This document shows, in pieces, positions 29,417 to 41,388 of a DNA stretch of 64,000 nucleotides; the stretch's first letter is position 1; each line of letters opens with the position of its first letter. Source of the DNA: Leptospira hartskeerlii. Lineage in GTDB: Bacteria > Spirochaetota > Leptospiria > Leptospirales > Leptospiraceae. The DNA is taken from NCBI RefSeq assembly GCF_002811475.1, contig NZ_NPDL01000003.1, positions 248,001 through 312,000 on the forward strand, read 5' to 3'. The translations under genes were made by a program, and so were the position numbers. A model generated the notes under the pieces. It saw nothing but the letters and a program-made list of their open reading frames with translations. It was not told the DNA's origin and searched no databases.

Positions 29417-29722
29417 ATGAAATACAATAGAATCCCCTCCACACTTAACGTAGGCTTTCAAGTATTAGAAAGTTCTAAGCTAAGAATTGCAGAAAATGTG
29501 TTAGTAGGAATTGTGCATAGAACCGAGGTTCCTTTAGAGCCAGGAACGAACCTGGCTTTAAAAGTAGGAACGATCAGCGTCTCCGGTTCCATCGATATTC
29601 CGATGAAAGTAATCAAATGCGATCGTGTTTCGGATGCGGAATACGATGTATTCTTAAATTATACCGAAAAGGATTTCGATAAGATTAAGGAAATCGAAGA
29701 ATTGATCCAAACCTTAGCTTAA
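29417..29722 (+). CDS. Small beta-rich protein, possibly PilZ-like
   Basis: 101 residues with a good Shine-Dalgarno (GGGAGG). The alternation of beta strands (VGFQVLES, VLVGIVHRTEV, LALKVGTISVSG, MKVIKCDRVSD, YDVFLNYTE) and the length resemble a PilZ domain. The c-di-GMP motifs RxxxR and (D/N)xSxxG are absent, so if related it is unlikely to bind c-di-GMP the usual way. It is monocistronic and ends in a terminator. Confidence 0.65.
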   Translation: MKYNRIPSTLNVGFQVLESSKLRIAENVLVGIVHRTEVPLEPGTNLALKVGTISVSGSIDIPMKVIKCDRVSDAEYDVFLNYTEKDFDKIKEIEELIQTLA

Positions 29723-29736
29723 GGTCTTACAAACAA

Positions 29737-29764
29737 ACACCGAGCTTGCCTCGGTGTCGTTTTG
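29737..29764 (+). terminator. Rho-independent terminator
   Basis: ACACCGAG (29737-29744) pairs perfectly with CTCGGTGT (29750-29757), loop CTTGC, then CGTTTTGAT. It follows the 29417 gene by 15 bases. Confidence 0.85.
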
Positions 29765-29793
29765 ATCATCTTGAAGGGATTCGCCTTTTTTGA

Positions 29794-30003
29794 TTAGGCG
29801 ACAAATAGATCCGCTTTCTGGATCATGGTGAGAGAAATTTTGCTAGGATTCGCTTTTTGTGGAAAATATACGATCTCTTCGCCTACGAGTCTTCTGTTTT
29901 TATCTAATTCGATGATAGAACCGTCTTTCAAATGAAGAATGATGTCTATCCCTCGGTAGTTTACGTATCTTTCCATTTGTTCTTTAAATTTGCTGCTTAC
30001 CAT
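29794..30003 (-). CDS. Small hypothetical protein
   Basis: 69 residues, beta-rich, with an Ile/Leu-rich core (GIDIILHLKDGSIIELDK) reminiscent of a small Sm-like or CheW-like fold, but I recognise no family. It has an ATG start and no membrane segment. It sits alone between the 29417 terminator and the hydrolase gene, with 168 bases of AT-rich sequence upstream. Confidence 0.6.
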   Translation of the reverse strand: MVSSKFKEQMERYVNYRGIDIILHLKDGSIIELDKNRRLVGEEIVYFPQKANPSKISLTMIQKADLFVA

Positions 30004-30171
30004 GTTCGGCCCCTAACTACAAAACGTTGGAGGAAAACTATTCCGGTACCATAAAAGTACAAGTTTTTTTTGATAAAACTCAGGAATTTTTTTATGTCTC
30101 AGAAATTTTAGTACTAAACATACGTGAGTAAAGAATACGTTATCCGACACAGTAATGTATTTAAAATTCGT

Positions 30172-31065
30172 TTACTTCAAATTTGTTACGTAGAATTCTT
30201 CCAGGATGCTTTCGAGATATTCGGGACGATCGTGATGCATATTATGACCGGCATCTTCTATTTCAATATATTTTAAATTTCTAATATGAGAGAATACTTC
30301 TTTGCTATCATCTAATGCAAGGTGAGTCTTTTGTCCATAGACAACGAGGACATTGCAAGAGATTGTTTCCCAAAGATGTCTAGTAAATTGAGGGCTTAAA
30401 AGTACGGGAGGACCGTTTTTGTATGAAGGATCGCTCTTCCACATATAACCGCCTTCTTCTGCAGGCCTGGTTAACGTTTCCGTGATCTTTATGAGTCTTT
30501 CTTTAGGAAGCCTTGGGTAGATGGGTGCAAGTCTTGCTGCAGCATCTTCTACAGATTTGAAATTTTTTTGGCGTTTTCTATCTTTTCCCGCGAGACTTAG
30601 TTCCCAATTTTCCAACCAACCAAGGAACCTTCTTCTTTCCTTTTCAGGATCTTGGAGAGAACTAAATCCTTCTAAGCTTACAAGACTTTCGACTCTTTCC
30701 GGATACAATCCTGCAATCCTAGAGCCGAGTCCTCCTCCCATTGAATGTCCGAGAATATGGAATTTTTCAGGAAGAAATTTTTGGATGAATGTTTTTGTAT
30801 CTACCAAAGGAAGCATGAAATGATAGAAACCTTCTTTCAACCATTCTGAATCCCCATGCCCTCTATAGTCGAAACGGTATAAGTCGAAATGTTTGGATAA
30901 ATATTCTTCCTGGAATAAAAAGGTTTGGGAAGAATCCATAAATCCGTGAAGAAGGAGCAATGCTCTTCCCTTTCCATTGTCCCTTTTCGTATAATGGAGT
31001 TTATATCCGCCGGATTCGAAAAATCCACTTTCTTGATTTTTATTTTGAGGATCTGAAAATTCCAT
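30172..31065 (-). CDS. Alpha/beta hydrolase
   Basis: 297 residues. The nucleophile elbow is [10 protein letters not shown]. The oxyanion region is [13 protein letters not shown], the acid is near QKTHLALDD, and the His is in [12 protein letters not shown]. Cytoplasmic; the substrate is unknown. It is the last gene of a three-gene reverse-strand operon; its start lies 5 bp beyond the DUF309 stop. Confidence 0.88.
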   Translation of the reverse strand: MEFSDPQNKNQESGFFESGGYKLHYTKRDNGKGRALLLLHGFMDSSQTFLFQEEYLSKHFDLYRFDYRGHGDSEWLKEGFYHFMLPLVDTKTFIQKFLPEKFHILGHSMGGGLGSRIAGLYPERVESLVSLEGFSSLQDPEKERRRFLGWLENWELSLAGKDRKRQKNFKSVEDAAARLAPIYPRLPKERLIKITETLTRPAEEGGYMWKSDPSYKNGPPVLLSPQFTRHLWETISCNVLVVYGQKTHLALDDSKEVFSHIRNLKYIEIEDAGHNMHHDRPEYLESILEEFYVTNLK

Positions 31066-31069
31066 ACGG

Positions 31070-31552
31070 TCACGATGCTGGAAAAACGGAACTTGAAAAC
31101 AATTCCTTGCCGCTTTCGATCATTTCCGGAAGAGAAAGTTCTTTAATTCGTTTTAGGTCCCAACTTTCTTCACTTTGAAAATTTCTCAAAAGTTTTTCCA
31201 AGTAGGAGATTATAAGGATATTTTGCTCTTTTCCTAATGGGGAAAGTTCTCCAGTTTCGGAAAGTTTTAGGAACTTCTCCTTGGACTTCTCCGCTTGCAT
31301 TTTAGATCCGCGAATATTCGGTTTTACGAAAACCTTATTCAAAGAAATCGCAAGTTGGATCCATCCATGTAGAAGTAGCCTTCTTCCACCTGTCTCTTTC
31401 TTCCATTGAAATTCAAAGACTTCATGTAATTCGAAATATCTTCCTGTCTGAAAGAGTTTTCTTCCTTCTTCCCATGCGTAGCTAAAGCTCGCGTCCGCGT
31501 CTCCTTGTTTCACTTTTTCTAATATAGAAAGTATTTCAGGATCGAATTCCAT
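31070..31552 (-). CDS. DUF309 protein
   Basis: 160 residues. The DUF309 signature is visible: a helix with [21 protein letters not shown] (the EHE-type motif, here [10 protein letters not shown]), then [12 protein letters not shown]. Family members are all-helical and their role is not known. The gene overlaps the aldo-keto reductase frame by 17 bp, so translation is coupled. Confidence 0.85.
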   Translation of the reverse strand: MEFDPEILSILEKVKQGDADASFSYAWEEGRKLFQTGRYFELHEVFEFQWKKETGGRRLLLHGWIQLAISLNKVFVKPNIRGSKMQAEKSKEKFLKLSETGELSPLGKEQNILIISYLEKLLRNFQSEESWDLKRIKELSLPEMIESGKELFSSSVFPAS

Positions 31553-33014
31553 TTTCGCCCCATTCCGATCTTGGGATTATAGGTAGTTGATTTTTGAAGA
31601 TTGGAAGAATGTCCCGGACATATTTTCTTTTTCTCATTCCGAGTAGAACTATTCCCTTTTCTAAAAGTGAAGCTAAATGAAATACCATGAGAGAAGACAA
31701 AGTTTCAGGACCTTCTCCGTTTGGATGGAATCCGGAGATCAGACTTTCGTATAATCCTGATAGTTTTTCGGAAGAACGTATCTGTATTTGTTCTTCGAGC
31801 AAAGGGAGAGCCGTGTTTAAAACTCGTAGGTATTCTTCCGCGGATTCTTTTCCTTTTTCTGAATATACTTCGTCGATTACTGATCGCAAAGCAGGGATCC
31901 AGGATTTTTGCAGAAGGACTTGGAATTGTTCTTCGGAGCGGATCTTCTCCCCATAAGTTTGCCAAAGTTTGGAAAGTGAATTCCGATTCGGATTAGCGGA
32001 AAGTGGTTCGAGGAGAGAGGATTCAAGTTCTAAGATTTGTAGTAACTTCGACTGATCAGGCGCCTGCCCCTGAGGAGTGTAAGTAAGTCGGATCATTCCT
32101 TTCCCGGCTTGGAATGAGTTAAGTGGTCGGTTGATGAGTGGAAGAAGGTCGAAGTTACTACAGATCTCGAGTAAAGTCCCGCCTTCCGACCGATTGCGAA
32201 GGAATCCGTCTTCGTACCAATTCCCAGGGAACTGGACCACTGCGAATCCATGTTCTTTTCCTGCAATTTTCTCAGCGATTTGTAGGCACTTCGACAAAGA
32301 AGTATGTGTATAATCCCCTTCCGGCACGGGAAAGGTATTACTGGAAATCCCATAAAACTGGATTTTTCCTTCCTTTCTTGCCTTCTCTAAAAATAGAAAT
32401 GCCTCTTTGATCCTACGATAATATTCCGCTTGAGCTTCTTCTTTTGGAACTCCGTTCTTCTCGGAATGGCTTAGAAAATATTCGGGATTGTGCAATAAGA
32501 ATGCATCGATGGTGGAAAGTCCGAGACGCTTTCTGGACCTTTCCAATTGGTCTTCCAAAAATGCAGGAGAAATACAATGATAACAACCAGGTTGGTAGTA
32601 TGTGATTTCCGGAAATTGATCCTTCTCCTTTTCTTTGGACTCGACCAATTTCATATTCCGTCCCTGGATATAACCCGCCTTGGTGACTAAGAAAATTTCC
32701 TTTCGATTCAGTTGTTTTTTTTTGAAATTTTCATCCAGGACTTTGCCTACTAAACTTTCAGCTTCCCCGTCTCCATAGTTGGCCGAAACGTCAATGACGT
32801 TCACTCCGGATTTGAGTGCAAGAAGTAGAGCTTCCTTATGTTCCGGATCTTCCAGTCCTATCCTATATCCACCGAACGCGATTCGGGACAGCTTCAGTTC
32901 TCGGAATAAAAAATAGCCGAGTCCTTCTCCCTTTTTGCCCGGGGAAAAGTTTTCCTTCCTCCCTTCGTAAAGGGATTCTCTATACAAAGACTGAAACGGA
33001 TCCTTAGAAATCAT
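31536..33014 (-). CDS. Aldo/keto reductase-like protein with C-terminal extension
   Basis: 492 residues from the ATG at 33014; an upstream TTG at 33056 would add 14. The (beta/alpha)8 core shows IAFGGYRIG, NVIDVSANYGDGEAE (catalytic Asp/Tyr), FLVTKAGYIQG (Lys) and DAFLLHNPEYF (His), then YGISSNTFPVP. About 170 residues after the barrel have no obvious match and are helical, so the protein is larger than the roughly 320-residue family norm. NADPH-dependent reduction of an unknown substrate. First gene of the operon. Confidence 0.83.
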   Translation of the reverse strand: MISKDPFQSLYRESLYEGRKENFSPGKKGEGLGYFLFRELKLSRIAFGGYRIGLEDPEHKEALLLALKSGVNVIDVSANYGDGEAESLVGKVLDENFKKKQLNRKEIFLVTKAGYIQGRNMKLVESKEKEKDQFPEITYYQPGCYHCISPAFLEDQLERSRKRLGLSTIDAFLLHNPEYFLSHSEKNGVPKEEAQAEYYRRIKEAFLFLEKARKEGKIQFYGISSNTFPVPEGDYTHTSLSKCLQIAEKIAGKEHGFAVVQFPGNWYEDGFLRNRSEGGTLLEICSNFDLLPLINRPLNSFQAGKGMIRLTYTPQGQAPDQSKLLQILELESSLLEPLSANPNRNSLSKLWQTYGEKIRSEEQFQVLLQKSWIPALRSVIDEVYSEKGKESAEEYLRVLNTALPLLEEQIQIRSSEKLSGLYESLISGFHPNGEGPETLSSLMVFHLASLLEKGIVLLGMRKRKYVRDILPIFKNQLPIIPRSEWGENGIRS

Positions 33015-33236
33015 TTGCTGTATTTTGAATTTTCGCGTCGCACTAAATGAGACCAAGTCTAAATATTCCTCGGCAAATGTCCATTTTTTGTCTTTTAGTT
33101 TAAAAGTGCTTTTCGTCTAGACCTGATTTTTTATCATACTTTGTAGAGGGATTCTAAATTCGATCTTTCGCTTTTTCTGGTCCCTTCCTCAAACAAATCG
33201 ATGACTTCTTCCCATGATCCTTACAGGAGATTTTGA

Positions 33237-33937
33237 ATGGATTTTCAAGCTGGATATCTAAGGTCGTCCATCGGTAGAAAAACTATCGTTGCGATTACCG
33301 GAATCATTCTCTTCGGCTTTGTGTTTGTACACATGCTGGGGAACCTCCAGATCTTCCAAGAACCGGATAAGATTAACACTTACGCTGAGTTCTTACACAA
33401 TTTAGGCGGACTCTTATGGTTGGCCCGCGGAATTCTTATAGTAGCGTTCGCATTACACGTTTACTACGCCCTCAAATTGTCTCTTGAAAACAAGAAGGCG
33501 AGACCGGTTGGCTATGTAAAAGAAAGTACGATCCAGGCTACTTTATCTTCCCGGTATATGGCTTTGACCGGTTCCGTGTTATTAGCTTTTGTAATATACC
33601 ATTTGCTTCATTTTACCTTAGGTAAGATCCAGCCTGAAAACTTTGCACTCCAAGAAACCATTGGTGACAGACAAAGGCATGATGTTTACACTATGGTAAT
33701 CTTAGGATTTAAGAACGTTTATGTTTCTGTTTCCTATATCGTAGCGATGACATTGCTTGCGTTTCACCTTCGCCATGGAGTTACGAGTGTTTTCCAAACT
33801 CTTGGATTTAACACTACTTTCTGGGCGCCTAAGACGAACGCATTTGCGATCCTCTACGCTTTGACCATTTTCATCGGCAATGTTTCCATGCCGGTTGCCA
33901 TTCTTCTTAACTTTGTGAAAGTTCCAGGAGCGCAATA

Positions 33938-33938
<1 letters not shown>
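33237..33938 (+). CDS. sdhC: Succinate dehydrogenase cytochrome b subunit
   Basis: Membrane anchor of complex II. 233 residues and five predicted helices, the size of the one-subunit class B type (Bacillus, Wolinella). His residues lie in [28 protein letters not shown] and AFHLRHG, suiting two heme b sites. AGGAG lies 9 bases before the ATG. It overlaps sdhA by one base and heads the operon. Confidence 0.9.
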
Positions 33939-35853
<1,915 letters not shown>

Positions 35854-35854
<1 letters not shown>

Positions 35855-36585
35855 TGGACCTCAAACTAAAAGTCTGGAGACAGAAAAACGCAAAAGAGAA
35901 AGGCAAGATCGTAAACTACGATGCCAAAGATATTTCTCCTGATATGTCTTTCTTAGAAATGATAGACGTAGTTAACGAGGACCTGATCGTAAAAGGAGAT
36001 GATCCGATTGCGTTCGAGCACGATTGTAGAGAAGGTATTTGCGGTTCTTGTAATATTATGATCAATGGAGAGGCTCATGGGCCTCTTCCAGGTGTGACCA
36101 CCTGCCAACTTCATATGAGAAGTTTCAAAGATGGAGACACTATCTACTTGGAGCCATGGAGAGCGAAAGCATTCCCTGTCATAAAAGACCTAATAGTTGA
36201 TCGTAGCGGTTTTGACAGGATCATCCAATCAGGAGGATTCGTTAGTATCAATACTGGAGGAGCTCCTGACGCGAACGCATTGCCTATTCCTAAAAAAGAT
36301 GCTGACGTTGCAATGGACGCAGCAACCTGTATTGGTTGTGGTGCTTGCGTAGCTTCTTGTAAAAATGCTTCTGCGATGCTATTCGTTTCTGCAAAAGTTT
36401 CCCACCTTGCATTACTTCCTCAGGGCCAGGTAGAGAAAAAAGAGCGTGTGAAAAACATGGTAAACGCAATGGATAAAGAAGGTTTCGGAAATTGTACGAA
36501 TCAGTACGAATGCGAAGCTGCTTGTCCTAAAGACATCAAACGGGATTTTATCCGGGTTCTAAACAAAGAGTTTATTCTTTCTTAA
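35854..36585 (+). CDS. sdhB: Succinate dehydrogenase iron-sulfur subunit
   Basis: 243 residues. The N-terminal ferredoxin domain has the [2Fe-2S] ligands in [15 protein letters not shown] and a later TTCQLH. The C-terminal part has the [4Fe-4S]/[3Fe-4S] ligands in [13 protein letters not shown] and CEAACPKDI. Last gene of the operon, followed by a bidirectional terminator. Confidence 0.96.
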
Positions 36586-36607
36586 GAATTAGGATTTCCT
36601 GATTGAG

Positions 36608-36636
36608 AAAAAGGCCTTCGAAAGAGGGCCTTTTTT
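36608..36636 (+). terminator. Bidirectional Rho-independent terminator after sdhB
   Basis: AAAAAGGCCTTC / GAGGGCCTTTTT stem (12 bp with one G-U pair) closed by a GAAA tetraloop, followed by T6. The A-run before the stem supplies a T-run on the other strand, so it also suits the reverse gene ending at 36652. Confidence 0.95.
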
Positions 36637-36651
36637 GTTTTAGGAGTAAAA

Positions 36652-37539
36652 TTAGAAAAGTTTAAATAAAATCTCTTTTTCCAGAATAGGAAGACTTATA
36701 AACTCTTTCTTGAGTCCTTCCAAAGTTTCGTATTTCCAATAATTATTATTTCGATTCGCTGCGGAGAAACCTCCTATAATATTCGTAGTGTAGGTTACCA
36801 ACGAAACTCCTGAAACTAGATAAAACAAAACACTTGTTGGCTCTGCTACATAGAGCGCGTAAGTTGCAGACAGAACTACCAAATTTACAAAAAAAGAAGT
36901 AACACCTTCTGCAAATTGATCCGCATATATCTGCCCTGTTCCAGGAATTGCCGCAGAAAATCCCCCTGCCAAATAAGGACTTTTAGATTTCTCTTGTATC
37001 TTCTTTTGCTCAGAAGTCCAATATTCTCGAAATCTTTTCAATTCTTCTTCAGAATGGATATGTGAGGTATTTTCAAAAGATGAAGAATCCAAATTTTCCC
37101 AATCTTTTATCTGAATGAGATATACTAGTATTGATTCGAGTCCTTCTAATCTACAATCTGGATAGAGACAGTAGGTATTTTCTTTAGGAACCTCGGCAAA
37201 ATCTCTTCCGGAACGAGCCAAATTAGAAAAATCATATAAGATCCTGAACCGAATATCCTTCCAATCTGACTCTATTAATAATATATCGATATTCTTACTT
37301 TGTCTTAGGTAAGTAAAGGCGTGAAAGATCCGGATCGAATCACATTTTTTAACCTGTAGAATGCGATTCAGTTCTATCTCAGCTTCCAAATACCTTTCTG
37401 ACTTGTAATAAAAGGATGCGTTACGCAAACTATCTAGTTGTGAAGAATTTAGATTACAAGCATCCAAAGGAGAGGAAAACACTTTTACACTCCAAAGTTG
37501 GACAAATACAAATATGCTTATTGATAATGTTCTTCTCAT
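36652..37539 (-). CDS. Membrane protein with IPGTGQ motif
   Basis: 295 residues. Signal peptide (ISIFVFVQLWSVKVFS), a helical TPR-like periplasmic part (about 30-190), then the motif GGFSAAIPGTGQIYADQFAEG at about 195-215 and two membrane helices near the C-terminus. The IPGxGQxYxG type of motif is found in proteins encoded near YidD in several bacterial groups. Function unknown. The ATG overlaps the 5' end of the divergent YidD-like gene by 13 bp. Confidence 0.75.
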   Translation of the reverse strand: MRRTLSISIFVFVQLWSVKVFSSPLDACNLNSSQLDSLRNASFYYKSERYLEAEIELNRILQVKKCDSIRIFHAFTYLRQSKNIDILLIESDWKDIRFRILYDFSNLARSGRDFAEVPKENTYCLYPDCRLEGLESILVYLIQIKDWENLDSSSFENTSHIHSEEELKRFREYWTSEQKKIQEKSKSPYLAGGFSAAIPGTGQIYADQFAEGVTSFFVNLVVLSATYALYVAEPTSVLFYLVSGVSLVTYTTNIIGGFSAANRNNNYWKYETLEGLKKEFISLPILEKEILFKLF

Positions 37540-37901
37540 TCTGCCAAACTATTTCTTCTGTCCGTAAAGAAGATCCAGAAGATCGCTTTTTTCTCACTGC
37601 TATCGTATTAAATAGAATTCAAAAACACCAAACAAAAGATAGCAAATTCCAAAATGTGATTTGTCCAATGTCACCTTCCTGCTCTCATTTCGTAAAAGAG
37701 GAATTCGAGACTTCTAATTTTCTGACTGCGCTATTCTTTTCGATCAATCGGCTCCTTTATATTGAAAATAGACTGATGCAGGAATATGGACAGAAAAGAT
37801 ATATATATAAAGAAGGAAGGGGGAAATTGATCGATCACAAACCAATCGACCAATTTCACAGAGATTTTGATTCGTTCAAACGGGAATTTACTTACGATTA
37901 G
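37527..37901 (+). CDS. YidD-like membrane protein insertion factor
   Basis: 124 residues if the ATG at 37527 is used; the reading frame is open further upstream, across the divergent gene, but that is unlikely to be coding. The key segment ICPMSPSCSHFVKEEFE (about 45-61) resembles YidD, where CPxxPSCSxY is diagnostic; RLLYIENRL matches the usual downstream helix. The first 10 residues are hydrophobic, with a Cys, and could anchor it. It overlaps the next gene's stop by 14 bp. Confidence 0.6.
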   Translation: MFFSFCQTISSVRKEDPEDRFFLTAIVLNRIQKHQTKDSKFQNVICPMSPSCSHFVKEEFETSNFLTALFFSINRLLYIENRLMQEYGQKRYIYKEGRGKLIDHKPIDQFHRDFDSFKREFTYD

Positions 37902-38442
37902 AAGAGTCGAGTTGGTAAAAATAACCGCTATCCTTTTCGAAACGATGTTTCCCTATATCATTACATTTTAAATGATCGCAAAGTTTTACTTTGTATTCGT
38001 TCGCTTCAATATAAGCGGAACTATTTTTTCCAAAAACTTTGGTCCCTACGATCATTTCTACGCCTTGAGGTAAATTAGAGACCACTAAGGCAGAATCTTT
38101 ATTCATCGTTTTCTGATCAAATGCGTTATCTATCGTATATTCCTGGTAAGGTTTAGGCCCAATCACCCAAAGCACGGGAAATAGGAAACAAATTGCGCCG
38201 ACTAAAGCTCCATTTTTGATTTCCGTAGCCATACGAACGTTTCTTAAATATTTGCGATCTTTCTTAAATTCTAAATAATAATTTTCAAATATACCGTCAG
38301 ACATGACAACTTCTAAGGGAGTTTTTCCAAGTCTTTGGCTTTGGTTATATACGTCCAATCCTGGAGGATCTGTAATAATCTTAACGGTAGTTGTGCACTG
38401 TAAAAAATACAGGCAGAAACTTATTAGTAGAATTTTTCTCAT
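37888..38442 (-). CDS. PEGA-like lipoprotein
   Basis: 184 residues. Signal peptide MRKILLISFCLYFLQC gives a lipid-modified Cys16. Residues 18-42 (VKIITDPPGLDVYNQSQRLGKTPLEV split by a few bases of linker) resemble a PEGA domain, a short beta module common in surface lipoproteins. A hydrophobic segment, GAICFLFPVLWVIGP, lies at about residues 81-95. Function unknown. Confidence 0.72.
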   Translation of the reverse strand: MRKILLISFCLYFLQCTTTVKIITDPPGLDVYNQSQRLGKTPLEVVMSDGIFENYYLEFKKDRKYLRNVRMATEIKNGALVGAICFLFPVLWVIGPKPYQEYTIDNAFDQKTMNKDSALVVSNLPQGVEMIVGTKVFGKNSSAYIEANEYKVKLCDHLKCNDIGKHRFEKDSGYFYQLDSSNRK

Positions 38443-38565
38443 CGTTAATCCAATATAAATGATAAGTTAGATATTTTCCGTCAGCGAATCAGGTCAATGT
38501 TGTTTTTCAGAAAAACATTTAATTCTTAATATCCCAAAAGAGTTATATAAAACATGCCTATCACT

Positions 38566-39471
38566 TTAGGGCAATATTGACGTTATTCCTCCTTGCAAGA
38601 TCCCACCCTGATATATGTATAAAATCCGACCCTCTAACTCCCTTTCTTTCATCATAGATTCAAGAATGCTAATAGACTTTGCTGCGTATATAGGTTCCAG
38701 ATAAAGTCCGAATCGGTTTTGGTATTCTTTTGATTTTTCCAACCAGAAGTTTCCTTTCTTTCCATAGGAAAAATCTGCTTTTATTTTTTCTTTTGGATCG
38801 ATTAGGTTTTCATAAGGAAGGTCTAATATCGGTAGTCGAAATGACGACAAATTCAAGTCCATCCAAGACACAAACTTACTCTTTTGTATTCCTAGACAAA
38901 CCCCTGTTATAGGAAGTTTCCCCCATTCTAATCCGGAAATCCAAGTAAGCCCTGAACCGATATCTAAAACAATCCTATCGTAATGAGTCGGATCAATTTC
39001 CTCCCAGAGAGATGAGAGCCCTTCCAAGGCAGAGGGTGTGAATAGATATTCCGGGATCAGGAATTGATTGGAGGAGAGGGATTTTGTAGTATCTTCGACG
39101 GCTTTTTCCCATTCCTGCCTAGTCGGATACAATTCTAACTCTGAAAACCGTTTTGCAATAATCGAAGCAGGAGTAATTAGCCTTGGATCCCTGGAATATC
39201 CCAGGATTTTTGTAGGCACTTCTACAAATCGAAAAAACAAACTCCCTGCCAGGATCGCATTAGAATGCAAATTCCCTTGCAGAATGACCTTTTCGATTTC
39301 CCCGGATCGGAGTTTCGGTTCTAAACTTTTATAAATTCCCTGCAACTTTCGGATCTTGGTCCCTTGGGAAAAGAAGATCTGATCTTCTCTTTTTATAAAT
39401 AGTTCTGAAGAATGTATTTTGAGGACGGAATCTACTCCGGTTCTGCGGGTTCGCAAAACGGAGTCTTTCAA
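38566..39471 (-). CDS. PLP-dependent protein of the ACC deaminase / D-cysteine desulfhydrase family
   Basis: 301 residues with a TTG start. Recognisable: ELFIKREDQIFFSQGTKIRKL (the PLP lysine segment, written in part), VILQGNLHSNAILAG (the cofactor-binding Asn/Ser) and DIGSGLTWISGLEWG. This is fold type II; it could desulfurate D-cysteine or act on ACC, but sequence does not decide. The start is 3 bp from the lepA stop, so it is probably cotranscribed with lepA. Confidence 0.75.
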   Translation of the reverse strand: MKDSVLRTRRTGVDSVLKIHSSELFIKREDQIFFSQGTKIRKLQGIYKSLEPKLRSGEIEKVILQGNLHSNAILAGSLFFRFVEVPTKILGYSRDPRLITPASIIAKRFSELELYPTRQEWEKAVEDTTKSLSSNQFLIPEYLFTPSALEGLSSLWEEIDPTHYDRIVLDIGSGLTWISGLEWGKLPITGVCLGIQKSKFVSWMDLNLSSFRLPILDLPYENLIDPKEKIKADFSYGKKGNFWLEKSKEYQNRFGLYLEPIYAAKSISILESMMKERELEGRILYIYQGGILQGGITSILP

Positions 39472-39474
39472 AAA

Positions 39475-41280
39475 TTAGTCCCCGGTTTTTAGAACTGCAA
39501 GGAAGGCTTCTTGAGGAATTTCTACGTTTCCGATCTGTTTCATCCTCTTCTTCCCTTCTTTCTGCTTCTCTAAAAGTTTTTTCTTACGAGTGATATCTCC
39601 CCCGTAACATTTAGCGGTTACATTCTTACGAAGAGCAGAAATACTTTCTCTGGCGAGGATTTTGCCTCCGACTGCAGCTTGGATCGGGATCATAAATTGG
39701 TGGCGAGGGATTATCTCTTTCAATTTTTCGATGATCTCTCTACCGCGGGATTCCGCTTTGGAACTATGAACGATCATAGAAAGTGCATCAACGGATTCTC
39801 CGTTTACCAAAATATCCATTTTTACGAGTCGAGACGCCTTATAACCGCAAGGTTCGTAATCCAAAGAAGCATATCCTCTGGTTAAAGATTTTAGTTTATC
39901 ATAAAATTCGAAAATTAACTCTGCAAGAGGGATCTCGTAGGTCAACTGCACCTTATCCTGAGAAAGATAAACAGTATCCAACTGGACTCCTCTTTTATCA
40001 ATCGCCAAGGACATGATATTACCGACATATTCATTCGGAGTGATAATGGATGCCTTTACATAAGGCTCTTCTGTAGCTTCTATAAAAACAGGATCAGGAA
40101 ATTTAGAAGGGTTATCTATATCAAATACCTCTCCGTTTTTCATTCGTATCGTGTATTTTACGGAAGGCGCAGTAGTGATCAGGTCAAGATTGAATTCTCT
40201 TTCTAATCTTTCCTGTACGATCTCCATGTGGAGAAGTCCCAGATAGCCCACCCGAAATCCGAATCCTAACGCAGCAGAACTTTCTTTTTCGTATACAAGA
40301 GCTGCGTCGTTCAGTTTCATCTTTTCGATCGCATCTACTAATTCTTCGAATTGTTCTCCCATAATAGGAAATAATCCGGCAAACACCATAGGTTTTGCAT
40401 CTTTATAACCTGGGACTGCTTCGGCACTTGGATTGGAGAATAAGGTAACCGTATCTCCAGTTCTTGCATCTGAAACTTTTTTAATACCTGCGATGATATA
40501 TCCTACTTCTCCGGCGGTAAGAGAATCTGTAGGCGTTAAACCAATCCCTTTGATACCGACCTCATTCACAGTAAAATCCTTTTGGCTACTCATCAAAAGG
40601 ATACGGTCCCCTTTTTTTACGCTTCCGTCGAATACCCTGATCTTGATCACAACACCCATATAAGGATCGAAATAAGAATCGTATATAAGCGCTTTAAGAG
40701 GTCCTTTAGGATTTCCTTTAGGTGGAGGAATTTGTTTTGTGATTTCTTCTAAAACCGCTTGGACGTTCAGTCCTGTTTTTGCGGAAATCGCAACAGCTTT
40801 CTCGGCATCTAAACCTAAACTGTCCTCGATCTGTAGTTTGGTCTTCTCCACATCAGCTGCGGGAAGATCCACTTTATTCATAACTGGAATGATTGCGAGA
40901 TCTTGCTCCATAGCAAGATATAGGTTCGCAAGAGTTTGGGCTTCTACTCCTTGGCTAGCATCTACTATAAGAAGCACACCTTCGCAGGCTTTTAAGGATC
41001 TGGATACCTCGTAGGTAAAATCTACGTGGCCAGGAGTATCGATCAGGTTCATCGTATAAGTATTACCGTCTGCCGCGGTATAATTGAAAGTGGCGTTGTT
41101 CGCCTTAATCGTGATCCCTCTCTCCCTTTCAATATCCATGGAGTCCAGGATCTGGTCTTTTTTTGTCCGATCATCAGTGATCCGGCCTATTTCCAAGAGT
41201 CTATCTGCTAAAGTGGACTTACCATGGTCAATATGGGCGATAATCGAGAAATTGCGGATGAATTGTTGGCGATCGGACAT
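39475..41280 (-). CDS. lepA: Elongation factor 4 (LepA)
   Basis: Translational GTPase that back-translocates or remodels stalled ribosomes. 601 residues from the ATG at 41280 ([20 protein letters not shown]); a TTG 12 bases upstream is in frame but not needed. G1 is [10 protein letters not shown]3 DTPGHVDF, G4 NKVDLP and G5 SAKTG. The C-terminal LepA-specific domain reads [20 protein letters not shown], as expected. Confidence 0.97.
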   Translation of the reverse strand: MSDRQQFIRNFSIIAHIDHGKSTLADRLLEIGRITDDRTKKDQILDSMDIERERGITIKANNATFNYTAADGNTYTMNLIDTPGHVDFTYEVSRSLKACEGVLLIVDASQGVEAQTLANLYLAMEQDLAIIPVMNKVDLPAADVEKTKLQIEDSLGLDAEKAVAISAKTGLNVQAVLEEITKQIPPPKGNPKGPLKALIYDSYFDPYMGVVIKIRVFDGSVKKGDRILLMSSQKDFTVNEVGIKGIGLTPTDSLTAGEVGYIIAGIKKVSDARTGDTVTLFSNPSAEAVPGYKDAKPMVFAGLFPIMGEQFEELVDAIEKMKLNDAALVYEKESSAALGFGFRVGYLGLLHMEIVQERLEREFNLDLITTAPSVKYTIRMKNGEVFDIDNPSKFPDPVFIEATEEPYVKASIITPNEYVGNIMSLAIDKRGVQLDTVYLSQDKVQLTYEIPLAELIFEFYDKLKSLTRGYASLDYEPCGYKASRLVKMDILVNGESVDALSMIVHSSKAESRGREIIEKLKEIIPRHQFMIPIQAAVGGKILARESISALRKNVTAKCYGGDITRKKKLLEKQKEGKKRMKQIGNVEIPQEAFLAVLKTGD

Positions 41281-41343
41281 TGTTAAAAACAAAGTCCAGC
41301 GAGACGGACCCCCTGAAAAGCCTTTTACTGGGGGAAATTTGTC

Positions 41344-41365
41344 CTCGGCCCCGTTAGAGGGCCGA
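41344..41365 (-). terminator. Weak hairpin after the TIGR04452 lipoprotein gene
   Basis: CTCGGCC / GGCCGAG (7 bp) with an 8-base loop lies about 25 bases beyond the stop at 41389 on the reverse strand. No T-run follows, so its role as a terminator is uncertain. Confidence 0.4.
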
Positions 41366-41388
41366 GAAGATTGAGTTGAAAAGGAAGT

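Noticed and set aside
31687..32410. Several reading frames opposite and within the aldo-keto reductase gene
   Set aside because: Shadows of the real gene, with Ser/Arg-rich translations and no start signal.
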